Origin: Limnephilus marmoratus
Lineage: Eukaryota > Arthropoda > Insecta > Trichoptera > Limnephilidae
Direction of reading: 5' to 3'
Length of the DNA: 64,000 nucleotides
Assembly: GCA_917880885.1 (NCBI GenBank)
Contig: OU862919.1
Location: forward strand, 53,791,058 to 53,855,057
The number at the start of each line of letters is the position of its first letter. Position 1 is the stretch's first letter. The position numbers and the translations under genes were made by a program. The notes beneath the pieces are model-generated. The model was not told the DNA's origin. It made no database searches and saw nothing but the letters and a program-made list of their open reading frames with translations. Shown piece after piece: positions 44,987-55,990 of the stretch.

Positions 44987-45388
44987 CTACGGATTCAACA
45001 TTTTTTCATACATATCAATATCAATATAATTATTTTTTTCCGAAAGCAAATTTTTCACCATAAATTTAACCTTATTCATACAATTACATTGCTTTATAGT
45101 GTCAGGTAATAAATTAAATATCTTCGGTATGATGTATTCAAACGTTCTCTGTCCGTACTTATTGTTAAATTTCGGAACTATTAACCCGTCGTTGCGCGTG
45201 AATCTAGTGCTGTATTTACATTCCAATTTCTCTTTATGCTGCGGGGGAAATATATGTTGAATTGTAATTTTGTGCCATAGTATTGCCTTAACCGGTAAAA
45301 TTTTAGCACTCTGAAACAGCAATGGTGTATTATGTCTCTGTTTGAAAATATTAGGGACGACTAATAATTTTACAATTGCGTTTTGCAC
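44987..45388 (-). pseudogene. RT C-terminal fragment (LINE family D)
   Basis: Open for 133 codons: QNAIVKLLVVPNIFKQRHNT, LFQSAKILPVKAILWHKITI, NKYGQRTFEYIIPKIFNLLP. This matches the 39651-40590 protein (QNSLVKLLAEKNLYKERHNI, NKYGQRTLNYMIPSCLNMLP). Stops lie upstream. Confidence 0.85.
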
Positions 45389-45700
45389 AAATTGGACTTG
45401 TTTCAGATTGGTAATAGTAGTATTTTCCCATATTGTTAATCAATATCTTATAATCGATTCTGCCAGTGACATATAAATTATTTTAAGTGTTTCAATTAAT
45501 AGGAAAAATGTTAATGTGTACATTCTGCCAGCAATTGATCCGAGTCTTTTACAGGTTTTTTTTTATATGTTTGTCCCATTTAAAAAAAACAATCTACTGT
45601 AACACCAAGATAAACGTATTCCGTAACTAATTCCAAGCTTACACATTTACAATTAGTTGGAATATTATTAGGTTCAGAACGAACTCATGTGTTTATGATA

Positions 45701-46420
45701 ACTACTTCTATATTGAATTCATTTTCGCTCGAATCGACTTTTTCAAAAACCGGTTTTTAATTTTGGTTTCCCCTAATAGAAATATAATCTGGTTGTTAGA
45801 ATATAAGTAGGTGTATATTATATCCATTATTCCCGAATGAACAATTTTTAATAATGTAAAAAGTATTACTTTGTTTGTTTTTAGAAAATGAATAACCATA
45901 AATAATAAATCTAGTTGATTCGAATTAAAGTATATACTTCAATAACTCAGTTTCTTGGTATGTCCGTAGGATTGCGAAGTCAATACAGCTTTCTGAAAGA
46001 AAAACTCTGTTGCAACAATTTTTTAAAACAATTAAGTGCAATTTAGTAACGAGATAAGAGAGACTTAAAAGGATTGGCTCGGAGCTGTATTTCCCGAGAC
46101 TAATCTCTTAGAGTCTTACTGCAGAAAGAGCTTATCCAATATAAAACATCTTGAAGTTTTAATGCGAAAAGAAAGTTATTGCGGGTTTGTAATGGCTTTA
46201 TAGGAATGGTTGTTGAAAAGATAAACAAAAACTCTTCGAAATTAACAAAAAGTTAAGCCGTTTAAATCCTTTTCCAATAAACTTCGTACGTTTTAGTATA
46301 GGTATAGTAAAATTTACTCGCATTAATGCATAATTGGTTTCTTTGCGTGGATCCACAAGTTAGTTAAAATTAAATCAGTATGTCTAATTAAGTTTATTTA
46401 AGGATTTTTCTGTGGGAGGT
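45701..46420. other. AT-rich non-coding DNA
   Basis: No gene or repeat recognised. The last five bases, GAGGT (46416-46420), are repeated at 51668-51672. Confidence 0.4.
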
Positions 46421-47299
46421 GTAATGGTCCGCCACCCTTGGGTTTTGACACCAATTGTGATGAACCCTACCTAGCTGATTTACTTTTCTAAGCTTCTACC
46501 TCGTAGTTTAAATCTCGTAGCTCCTGTCTCGTAGCCACGCTCATAATTCTACCCTTATGTCCTACTGATCACACCACTAGGTATGATGGCCTGACTCAAC
46601 CCTCCTTTCGGTTTATTTCTACCTCAGGCTCGTGATTTCTAAACCCCTATACCTTATAATCTAGCTAAACCTACCCTATCTTCTTAAATCCCTGCGATTT
46701 TCTCACAGTAATCAAGATTTAAGATTTTAGTTCACATTATTTCTATAATCTGCGTTGTGTATTTTTTTGTTTTAGATTTTACATCTGTTTGCATACTTAA
46801 TATGCACACATATGTAGAGAAGATAATGTATTACGTGTGGTAACCCATAGATTCTTTTAGAGAAAGGGTGAGAATCTTCCGATTTATTAATTATTATTAT
46901 TTGAGTATCTTTTACCGAGTTTGATAAACTAACCCCGCCTTAGACTTTGTGTCTATTTGATTTCCGTAGGAATTTAGTGTGTTTATTTAATTCTTCCTGT
47001 CACCGCTGATACATCGATAACATAAACAACAGTTAATAAATTACATCATTTCAAAAAAATAAAAACCTTATCTTACCAGTGTAGAATGTTCATATTCGAG
47101 AGTCCGGTTTTCTCAACTGGAGTTCTTGTCTGCAGCTTCCCCTAACATAATGTGTTTGTAGTCATAGTTAGTGTTATTGGTTAGTATTCGCAAAATTGTT
47201 GAAAGAGCAGGAATGGATGGATATGGGGAGGGGGATAATATGTTTGCTGAAAAGTCGGCTCCTCCGCTAACCAAGTGAAAACCGATGAACAACAATTAC

Positions 47300-47920
47300 A
47301 AACTCGAATTCTCCCAGTACGTTTGCTAGGCTTGTCCTTAGATCCGAGTTTTACTCTCTTCGACGAGCGTCTCATGCTATGAAAGGGGCCCTTCACGCCA
47401 GCAGGGGGAATACCAAGTCTTCATGCCGTTTTTCTGTCCCACTCCGACTTCCGACGCCTCCGGGTTGAATTTAACTCTACTGAGTCTAGAAGGGGTATTT
47501 CATGTCTTCCCTTATCATGCCTCTATCCGTTAAATGTGGCGTAAGCTTGTGACGGGCAGATCCTTCCTCCCACGTGACCGACCCAGCGTTACACTCCACC
47601 TCTGACTAGCTGACATAAAACTCACCTCGTGAACCTTATGTTTGCTTTCAGGTTCGACAAGACTCACGGTATGCAAATAACCTGTGGCTTTAATGCCGCG
47701 TCAGCGTACTGTCCGCATACGTCCTTCCTCTTCCCCGCATGCCCACCTCGACAATACCGCCACAAGATCAAAGCCGTCCGTTCGAGAAAGGTTGACACTT
47801 ACATTTCCAGATGGCTCATACCTACATACAGAAGCCTTGAAGCTTACATTCGAAGACAAGTTAGGATTCAGGACTGTATGAGTATTTGAACACCAGTGTT
47901 TTTTAAATGAGGTCACTAGC
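47300..47920. other. GC-rich island inside the 5.2-kb element
   Basis: Clearly more GC-rich than its surroundings, with short ORFs in three frames (47629-47889, 47684-47881, and minus 47701-47916). None shows a recognisable domain. If the element is an LTR, this could be a transcribed R/U5 part. No function is assigned. Confidence 0.3.
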
Positions 47921-48499
47921 TCCTCGTGTATTAGGTTTTAGGATTATGGGTATTTATGGGTTCTTGGATACCTACTTGCTATAAGAAAGATTTAAAACGA
48001 GATAAGTCAAGTTGTCATTGAATTAATGACCTCCTGAATAATTGTGATGAGCTCTCTTTGAGTTTGAAGCTAGTCGCAGTACTTTACTTTGCGAAATTTT
48101 TCGCGCTGAATCAATGCTACCTATTGGCGATCGCTGTAGTAAAATCAAGTCGTTTAGAATTGATTGAATTTAACGTCGATTTTACCTTCACATATTGGGC
48201 GAAGTTTCCGTCGTAAGCTATGATTGATAAACCTGCCCCTTGACATTTGTGCTTTTGTTTTGTTTATTCGTTGATGGAATCTAGGTGACCGTGTCATTGA
48301 ACTCTAATCGAATTTTTAGATACACTATCGAAGGTCATATAACATACCCTAATCTCGTCGGTGAAAGGATTCGGTAGGTATTAGCTATACCTATCAATTT
48401 GCTATTTCTATTGATTTTAGCGTTACGTATTTCATTTCTCATGGTTATTTGTTTATTTAATTTATGTGTTGTCGTTAATTATTTTCCCTCGTCTTATTA

Positions 48500-48515
48500 T
48501 TATTATTATTATTCA
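48500..48515 (+). repeat. (ATT)n microsatellite
   Basis: A short run of TTA/ATT triplets inside the 5.2-kb element, without an adjacent LINE tail. Confidence 0.7.
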
Positions 48516-51500
48516 AGTACGCCAATGTAATTACCTAGAATGATTAAGAGGCACACTCCTATCACATCTTGTAATACCTAATTAAACTGTGCCAATAGTT
48601 AATTAACTCCGATGAACGAAAGACCGATATTAAATAGGTACATCATTTTTATGGTTTGTTTGTTTACTCTTCACACAGACGACCTTCGGTATACTGACCT
48701 ACTTTGGAGATTGTTTATTTCTACGGTCATTGTCCTTTTGAAACACAATTCATTGGTTAACTAATTCTTTTATATTTTGCTTGTCCTAGCTTTGCCCAAA
48801 CATTGGTCGTTTAAGTAGGTACTTTGCTAACCTAAGAGGTATCTGGATGACCTAGCTTCAACTAAGGTATAGTTTGCTTGACCTACATAGTTCTGAGAAA
48901 TATAGGTATTTCGGTTACGAATCAAACTGATATCGTATGTCGCCTATCCTTATACACGCTTATGTAAACAATAGACCTACCTAACTAAAACAAGTACTTG
49001 TATAACCTAATTTATAAGTAGGTATTTTTTTGTTTGACCTAATTTTGAGACGCATGTATACTCCCGCACACGAAATATAGAATAAAGAGCTTCCACGATA
49101 GTCATTTATTACGTGAGTTATAATAAATTAGCGTATTTACCTAACTGAAGCAAAAACCTACATATGTAGCCTAACTCAGAGTAGATATTTCCTGGTTGGC
49201 TTGCTTTCGAGCTGGTGGGCATTGTTATCCTGCGTGGAAAATAACATAATCTTTTAATTAGTTGCAGTGTGTTAGTACAAAACTCCAAAGCTCCGATTGA
49301 TTTATTGGTGATGCACGCCAGTCTCTTTCTTCTTTGTCTCTGAAAATAATTAATAATTGTTTTGATCTTACCGCCCTCGATCGATTACAATTTTTTCCAG
49401 TCGGGACTTTCATAAATTCGACATTGTGATCGAGGTTTTCCTTTTTTTTCGATTCCTAGCTAATGGATTCCTATCGGCCCTTTTTGAGAAAAGACTGATG
49501 GAAAAAAACTCTTCAAATATCTGTCTATTTAAGATTCACTTCGGTATTTCGCTTAGTTCCTCAACCTTGTATTAACTAATGGTTTATTTCATTCGCCTTC
49601 GAGAGGTGATTCATCAAATAACAAGTCAGATGTTTAATTTTATTGTCCGGAATTAGGTAAATTATTATTTATTCTCAATATTTTAATATCACTTTAGAAT
49701 TAATAACCGTAGATACGCACGTTTTCCAAGTGTACGAATTATTATCACTACTGTTTATTACAATTTCGTTATTCAATTCACAAAGGATTTTTAACCGCCT
49801 TATTATTGAACCACTGTAGTTTAAACGTGACTCGAACAATTCGTTATTGTTATTTATTTTACCTATGTCATGTTATTTAAAGTAAAGTTAAAGTTTTAAT
49901 TATTATATCACCTATAGTTAATTTTAAAATCGCGTGTTATATTTTCTTTTATCCGGTAATTTGATTTATTTTAAGACACTGGATTTTTGTAAAATGTTAT
50001 AAAACCACTAAATATAAGTTGTAAGAAAGAACCCCGAATGTCATTTAATTCTTATTTACTGACTTTAAACACTTTCATTATAAAACACCCGAACTTTCAC
50101 GAAGTATTATTTTAAAGCACTTTATCGGACTTTTATTTCTCAATTTTAAGAGGAAAATAAAACACTGAATTTACTATTTTTGCAAACACTTGTAGACATT
50201 TCAACTTTACTAGTAGTCTTCCACGACCACGACCACGATCCCGCACTTCCCGTTGTTTTTCGTCCGAACTCTCCCCCAATCTCCCAACGTATTCCCTTTC
50301 TTTATCAAACCATGGTCTTTTAAAAACTTTTTAGAGCTCTCCTTTCATAGAAAAATCACCCCTGATCGCCCAGACTTTCATAGGAAAAGGACCAAATTCG
50401 GTTCCTCCGTATATGACCTTTTGTCAAATCTCTGCTAATTCCCTATCTCATGTCTTAGAACCAAATTAGTTTAGTGTCTCTCTCTCGTAAAAAATCACAT
50501 AAATTTTCTCATTGACAGGTATTTATATTAAAAATTTCATGTACTTGCTCGTAATTCATTTTTTTAATGCCTACACCATAAAAGTAATGTTTTTATTTTA
50601 GAGTAAATATTCGTATTTAACTTGTATAATTTTGTTTAGGTCGTTTCGTGTTAATGATACCCTTAATTGCTTGAAATCATGTTCTATAATTTTATTTGGA
50701 TAAAGTCATATCAACAAAGTGATAGCCAACCTTTTTTCTCTAGTCAAACGGTTAGCGATTCCTTCGACGGTTCTCACGCATTTCCCAGTGTCAGGCTACG
50801 TTAAGCATCTTTTCCTGTGATTTGATTTAATTGTAGAGTGACCAAAATGTACCGTGGCCTTTGATATGCAATATTTTCAATATCCTGTTTATCGTGAATA
50901 GTGTTGTCAGATCAGAGTAATCCTTATATCGGTACCTATTAAAGTCAATTTAAGTAGTTCCAATCAGTTTTCTTTTGAGATATTTGGCTCTAATAACTTC
51001 GTTTCACCATTCCATTTCCATATCAATAGATTTTCCCACTTTTTCAGGTTATTATATTCAGTTTGTGAAAATTTTCGAGATTCTACCCGTTTTTTGTGAT
51101 CATTCCAGATCGGTTTTAATTAAATCGACCCCTGGGACCATTCATGTTACGTTTTCCGTACCCTTATTGATGATTTTTCATTTACTTATTTTCAACATTT
51201 CCGCCTAAGATTTTCTTGTTTCCATTTGAAACGTTAGGTGCCCAAAACCTGCAGTTCTCGATCGCGCCTTAAATAAACACGACCCGGGTCAATAATCCTT
51301 CAACTCTTTGTCTTTAGTTCTGTTTACTATTCCGTTCGTTGAACTTTCGTTCCTGTGGGAAAGAATTCAAGGCCGCTCAATCTGATCAAAGCCCACTAAA
51401 ACGATACACGCCTATAATTTCTCTGATTGGTTCAAATTATTTTTAATCGCCTTATTTACTCCCTCATTGGCAGAATCCAAACTTCCTTTGTCCTCGAGAT

Positions 51501-51667
51501 AGCTATGATATGGGGGTTCCCTCGCTCCAGTCTCTATGCAGATTTCTGTATAGTTTCCAACTGCTCGGACAGATGTCGCCGAATGTACCATTTTCTCTAC
51601 ATAATATTTAGAGGAAAAAATTTTTTCTTGTAGGCTTCTCGTAGGTTGAAGGTTGGCATTCATCACA

Positions 51668-52131
51668 GAGGTAAGTACCATATAAATCGTTTTTTCGGCG
51701 TGTTAAATTAACGATTTTATTTAAAATTTTTGACGGTTGATGGTTGTTTTTTCCTAAAAGATAATGCAGCAAAAATGTTAAACAGTTTCGTCATTACAAC
51801 AACGTATGCCTACAGCAATGTGATAAAAAGGAGTGAAAATTTTTCAAAATATTTTTGGTTTTTCTGTGTCATTCACCATAATCATTCAACCGAGTATTTT
51901 TTTCTTCCCTGATGTTATTTATTTTTGGTTATTCAAAAGGGATTTCTTTTCTCAGCAGCATAGGAACAAATTGATTGGATGGTGCTTAGTTTTTTTCATG
52001 ATTTGGAACTATGACTCGGTGTTACATAAATTTTCGTTGTAGTCAGTGTTTTAAAAGTGCGTGTGTTCTTTCTGGAATTATACTTGCACATTTTTATTCC
52101 TTAGCGTTAACATTGTTATTTTTTGTTGCAG
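51668..52131. other. Sequence directly upstream of the first mGluR exon
   Basis: AT-rich, ending in a polypyrimidine stretch and ttttttgttgcag, the splice acceptor. No coding exon was seen here. Confidence 0.55.
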
Positions 52132-52302
52132 GTTTCTTTCTTCTCAACCAGTCCTGAGTTGTCTAACAAGCAGCGTTTCGAATACTTCACCCGAACCATT
52201 CCATCAGATCATTACCAGGTGAAAGCCATGGTGGATATAGTGGGGGAGTTAGGCTGGAGCTACGTGAGCATCATCTACGAAGAGTCCAACTATGGAATCA
52301 AG
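52132..52302 (+). CDS. mGluR-family receptor exon (Venus-flytrap domain), mangetout/mXR-like
   Basis: An acceptor (tttgttgcag) and donor (aag|gtaaat) bound 171 bases, exactly 57 codons: VSFFSTSPELSNKQRFEYFT, then IPSDHYQVKAMVDIVGELGW, then SYVSIIYEESNYGIK. This is the ligand-binding lobe of class C GPCRs. By alignment with mGluR1 from memory, the Thr in FST, the Asp in PSD and the Tyr in NYG match residues that hold the alpha-amino group of the ligand, whereas the Ser of the S-A-T motif is Phe here. That fits the insect mangetout/mXR subgroup better than glutamate receptors, but the subgroup call is inference. The upstream exon was not found. Confidence 0.92.
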
Positions 52303-52464
52303 GTAAATTAATTAAATGTTCATTTGTTCGTCTTTGTGTAGGTACTTTAATCATTATTCAATTGTATTCCCGCAAACCAACCATCTACACAAGTATATAT
52401 ATATATATCCTTTTTAAGTACTTACTAAAGTAGATAAACGGATTGGACAACGTGTGAATTAGTG

Positions 52465-52560
52465 TACCTAATTAGTTAGCGCGTCGGCCCGACACGTGGT
52501 AGATTCAGGTTCAAGTCACAGCAGTACCTACCCTATATTTTTTTCGTTTCTGCTAGTTTT
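52465..52560 (+). repeat. tRNA-like SINE fragment
   Basis: ttagttagcgcgtcggcccg (A-box-like) followed by attcaggttcaagtcacagc (B-box-like). It lies about 160 bases into the intron. No good cloverleaf; single copy in this window. Confidence 0.45.
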
Positions 52561-52600
52561 TTTTTCCAGTATGCGATTTTATAAAATTTATTTACTTATT

Positions 52601-53082
52601 TATTTAAATAATAATAATATATTGTAAATTGTTGGAATCATCAAAAACAAATTTTGGTTGTCGGTGTTTCACATTAAATATTCGTGCGTTGAATTAGGTA
52701 TTCACGTTAATTGAACTCAAATTCGACTGGAATTGTCATTTGCGAAATTTAGTCAATTGAAGACAAACGATAAAGTTTCAACCTAACATCTTGATTGGGG
52801 TACGTTTTCGGTCACGGCATTTAAAAAAAATATATTCTAGAACAAATATATTTTTCCTTCTTTGTGTACTTAAACACTGTTTTTACTTCCATCTTTTAAT
52901 TTGTTCGATGGGTGGAGAATGGGCGTGGTACCCATGTGCAATAAAACGCAATCTATTAATATTTATAATAATATATCTTGAATACCTAATTCAACGCACG
53001 AATATTTAATGTGAAACACCGACAACCAAAATTTGTTTTTGATGATTCCAACAATTTACAACATATTATTATTATTTAAATA
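52601..53082. mobile_element. Fold-back/MITE with ~104-bp near-perfect inverted repeats
   Basis: 52601-52704 and 52979-53082 are reverse complements with about one mismatch (gttggaatcatcaaaaacaa, gttgtcggtgtttcac, cgtgcgttgaattagg). The internal ~275 bases have no significant ORF. The near identity of the arms argues for recent insertion or arm conversion. No target duplication was identified. Confidence 0.85.
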
Positions 53083-54573
53083 AAAATTAAGATTTATAAT
53101 TACAAAAACAAAAAGTACATCACAAGTACAGTAAAATGTACAGTTTAAAAGTTGGATGAGTACAAAAGTTAATAACAGAAAACAAAATACATATATCCAG
53201 TAGGTACTTAAACAATAGAGATTTATAATTATAATTATAAATTTAGGTTTCTCGCAACCTGCCTCACTGAAAAATTTAATATCTGCCTTAGGACAGATAT
53301 TTAATTTTTTAAACCATATTTATTCAATAGTAGACAGTTTGATATTGTTTTGTAAAAAAATTCAATGGTATAATAAAAAGATTCATAGAAATAATGAAAT
53401 TTGCTAGTAACATTGAATGCGATTATCTCAGAATGTAATTTTAACGAAAACTCCTTTTTTTCCACCCAATGCTATAATCATCGATTTTACATACAAAATA
53501 GGTCAATACAAGTGCTGAGTGCTCATTCAAATTCCATCCGGAAAGAAAAGGTTGAAAAATCTCAGTATTAACTTGGCGAGAAACCACTGGGTTTGAAAAG
53601 TAAATGATACGACTTCATCCATTTTCCTGAGTAAACACTTCTGTCGGACTGTAACAACTCTCATTTCTTCTTGCGGATGGTGACATCAAGAACCCTGAGC
53701 CTTGGCTGGAATCCCAGATGTGACCCTGAGGACCTCATCAGTTCTGCCCGGAGAGCATGAACGGGTATTTGTCGCCTACGTGCTTTGTAGTTGCAATCAC
53801 ACATCGCCATCGCTCGCATAAATAAACACAATGGCATAGGACACCTAAAGTTTTATCGAAGAAAACAAACACTTTGTGACTTGTAGCTTGAAATTATATG
53901 AATGCAAAAGTTCTTTGTTTAAAACCACTATATTTGGTATACACGTCGACCGGTTTCAGTTGACCTCAATCTATAGTTTTATTAACTTTCCCATGTTTTC
54001 CTTGGTCCTTTCATATATGTACAACAGGCTAGATCCCCAACTTAAAATATTTTCTACAAGAAAGGTATTCAATACTACATTTAAGAAAAACCTTAAATAA
54101 GTGATCCATCGGCTGCTGAAAATGTTATGCATTCCGTCATGTAGATTTAATTTGTACTTTATTTTTTGTTTCTTTTTCAATTGCCCCATTCTTATTTTTT
54201 ATCATACTGTCAACTAACAATACTAAAATGAAGTCGTTAACTACTGCGATACGGCCCAAATCAGCGTCCTTGTAGGTAAATAATAAATTGTAAAAAATAA
54301 ACCTTTTGCACTATAATTTTTACATTTTTAATTCATTGCCTTTTTTGTTTCATTTTTTTATTAATTATTAGTTTCACTATATTAAAAAAATGTGAAATAT
54401 TTCAGGCTGATAATTATTGCTTATAATAAATATTTTTATTCTATTTAAATAAAATGTTCTCTGTTATTATAACATTCTATTCCTTAAGACTTCATATTCT
54501 TTTTTTCGGTCGTAACGCATATTAATTAATTGTATTCTATACCTAAATACCAGCTTTTATCATACATACATTA
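53083..54573. other. Intronic non-coding DNA with a GC-richer patch and a GAAACCGGT module
   Basis: 53600-53830 is GC-rich; its minus strand reads YKARRRQIPVHALRAELMRS without stops for about 50 codons, unrecognised. 53905-53965 (minus) carries ctgaaaccggtcgac followed by tatagtggtttt. 54400-54435 matches the outer part of SINE family C (caggctgataattattgctt). Confidence 0.45.
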
Positions 54574-54935
54574 GGGTGGGTCACGACTGTATGGGAAAAA
54601 AGTACACTTGTTTTGAATTGTCTAATAGTAATAAAAGGGTGTTAAATGGACAGATAAAATCACCTTTTTTTGTAATATTTGGATATCGTCTTCTTCCTAC
54701 GGATTGATTTTGAAATGTCACATAATAGTGAAAAACCCATAATGTGAAAATAATTCAAATTATTTCAAGGCAGCGTCTTCAAATACCAGCAAAATTCTTC
54801 TTACTCTCAAATTTCTCTTGGGGCTTAGGATTTCAATTTTGGGACTTTTTGTAAATGATTTCGTAAAAATATACTATATTTGCCATGGAAGATTACAAAT
54901 AAATATGGTTTAAAGGATTTTTACAAATTCAATTT
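54574..54935 (+). repeat. Dispersed repeat R1, copy at 54 kb
   Basis: Starts gggtgggtcacgactgtatg and continues to atatggtttaaaggat. Its two halves match 605-705 (inverted) and 338-512 (direct). Class unknown. Confidence 0.6.
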
Positions 54936-55027
54936 AATCTTAGCCACTCGAGCGACAGCTACTTAATTTGTGAGGTGATTTTAATGAATTTAACGATTTT
55001 TTTTAATAAAACCTAAAAATATGGGAT

Positions 55028-55315
55028 CAACGGTGAAATCTGTGTGGATTCATTACCTGTAAACCGTAGTAAGTAGTTCCAGTAGTAATATTCCAATTAT
55101 AGTACAATTTAGTCGCAATTACATACATTTAGTCAGGTGACACTTCAAAAATAGCTTTAAAGAACAGTCCTCCACATACATGATATATGATTTGCAATTT
55201 CATTTAACGGAACCGCTCCCCTTGGTTTGTTTGGAGTTATGATATTAATTAAATCTAATGGCCGAATTGAAAACCGAACACCTGCAAACCTGTATCGCTT
55301 GAGTGGAAACAAATG
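55028..55315 (+). repeat. Dispersed repeat R3, second copy
   Basis: Matches 43739-43935 at both ends, with about 90 extra bases in the middle. Confidence 0.6.
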
Positions 55316-55364
55316 ATTACAATTTTGAAATACAATCGTCAGTTGGGAATGTTGTCCATGCGCT

Positions 55365-55640
55365 ACAGGTATTTCGATGGATGATACTCCGAGGATCTAT
55401 GTACATTGATCCCCTCTGCACCGGTGTACGGTCGGTAAACTCGCACATTTGCACGCGCTTGATATTTTTTCTCACACATAAATGGGTTGCTTTTACTATG
55501 CGTTCTGTTCTCAAAGGCTAGGAAATGATTTGTCGGCCCTGTGTTTCCTTTTTACCTTATACAACTTGGGTATTGATGAAACGAGAAATCCACTCCGCAC
55601 AGCATCCCCAAAGATAACATAGGCTCATAGATAAGATAGT
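55365..55640 (+). pseudogene. LINE-A 3' end, 5'-truncated
   Basis: Corresponds to about 8521-8840 of the LINE-A copy: ctccgaggatctatgtacat, ccccctgcaccggtg-like, ggaaatgatttgtcggccct, then cgcacagcatccccaaagat. The reading frame is broken. The hairpin part of the tail is cut short. Confidence 0.8.
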
Positions 55641-55689
55641 TACGGTCGAATAAAATAAAGTTTTATATTCGTTTTATTATGATATATTA

Positions 55690-55990
55690 CAGTGAAATGT
55701 TTTTACAAAGAAGCCAAGTATAAATTTAACAGTGAAATGTTTTTCCAAGGAAGCCAAGTATTAATTTAACGGTAAAAAGTTTTTCCAAGGAAGCCAAGTA
55801 TTAATTTAACAGTGAAATGTTTTTCCAAGGAAGCCAAGTATTAATTTAACAGTGAAATTATGTCTAAGGAGGCCAAGTATGAATATAACAGTGAAACGGT
55901 TTTCCAAGGAGTCCAAGTTTTAATTTAAAAGTAAAATTATTTCCAAGGAGGCCAAGTATTAATTTAACAGTGAAATTATTAATCTAACGT
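55690..55990. repeat. Minisatellite, 39-40-bp unit, about seven copies
   Basis: Units start at 55690, 55730, 55770, 55810, 55850, 55889 and about 55929, with a partial one at 55968. Consensus pieces are cagtgaaatgtttttccaag, gaagccaagtattaatttaa. Units differ by substitutions and small indels. Confidence 0.93.

Larger units (their letters stand above)
44830..45700 (-). mobile_element. LINE family D, second 5'-truncated copy
   Basis: Carries the RT C-terminus (44987-45388) and a 3' UTR with the equivalent hairpin at 44899-44932. Upstream RT sequence to about 45700 is recognisable but frame-broken (ESIIRY, YLGV-like regions). A T-run at about 44839-44850 marks the 3' end. Confidence 0.82.
46421..51667 (-). 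mobile_element. 5.2-kb element with inverted TGTGATGAA ends; possible giant solo LTR
   Basis: TGTGATGAA at 46456-46464 is the exact reverse complement of TTCATCACA at 51659-51667. Just outside the left end, the minus strand reads TTGGTGTCAAAACCCAAGGG (46434-46455), which looks like a retroelement primer-binding site next to an LTR ending in CA. GAGGT occurs at 46416-46420 and 51668-51672 and could be a target duplication, with about 35 bases of PBS-side sequence kept. There is no RT, integrase or transposase. Alternatives: a TIR DNA element, or coincidence. Confidence 0.45.

Noticed and set aside
47629..47916. Overlapping ORFs in three frames in a GC-rich patch
   Set aside because: No domain, no splice-consistent extension, and location inside a probable mobile element; ORF length fits local GC content.
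51635..51672. Possible short exon between ttttttcttgtag and gag|gtaagtacc
   Set aside because: It encodes no mGluR-like peptide, overlaps the right terminus of the 5.2-kb element, and the donor-like sequence is also the candidate target duplication.
55690..55990. CRISPR-like short repeats
   Set aside because: It is a head-to-tail minisatellite with no unique spacers and no cas genes.
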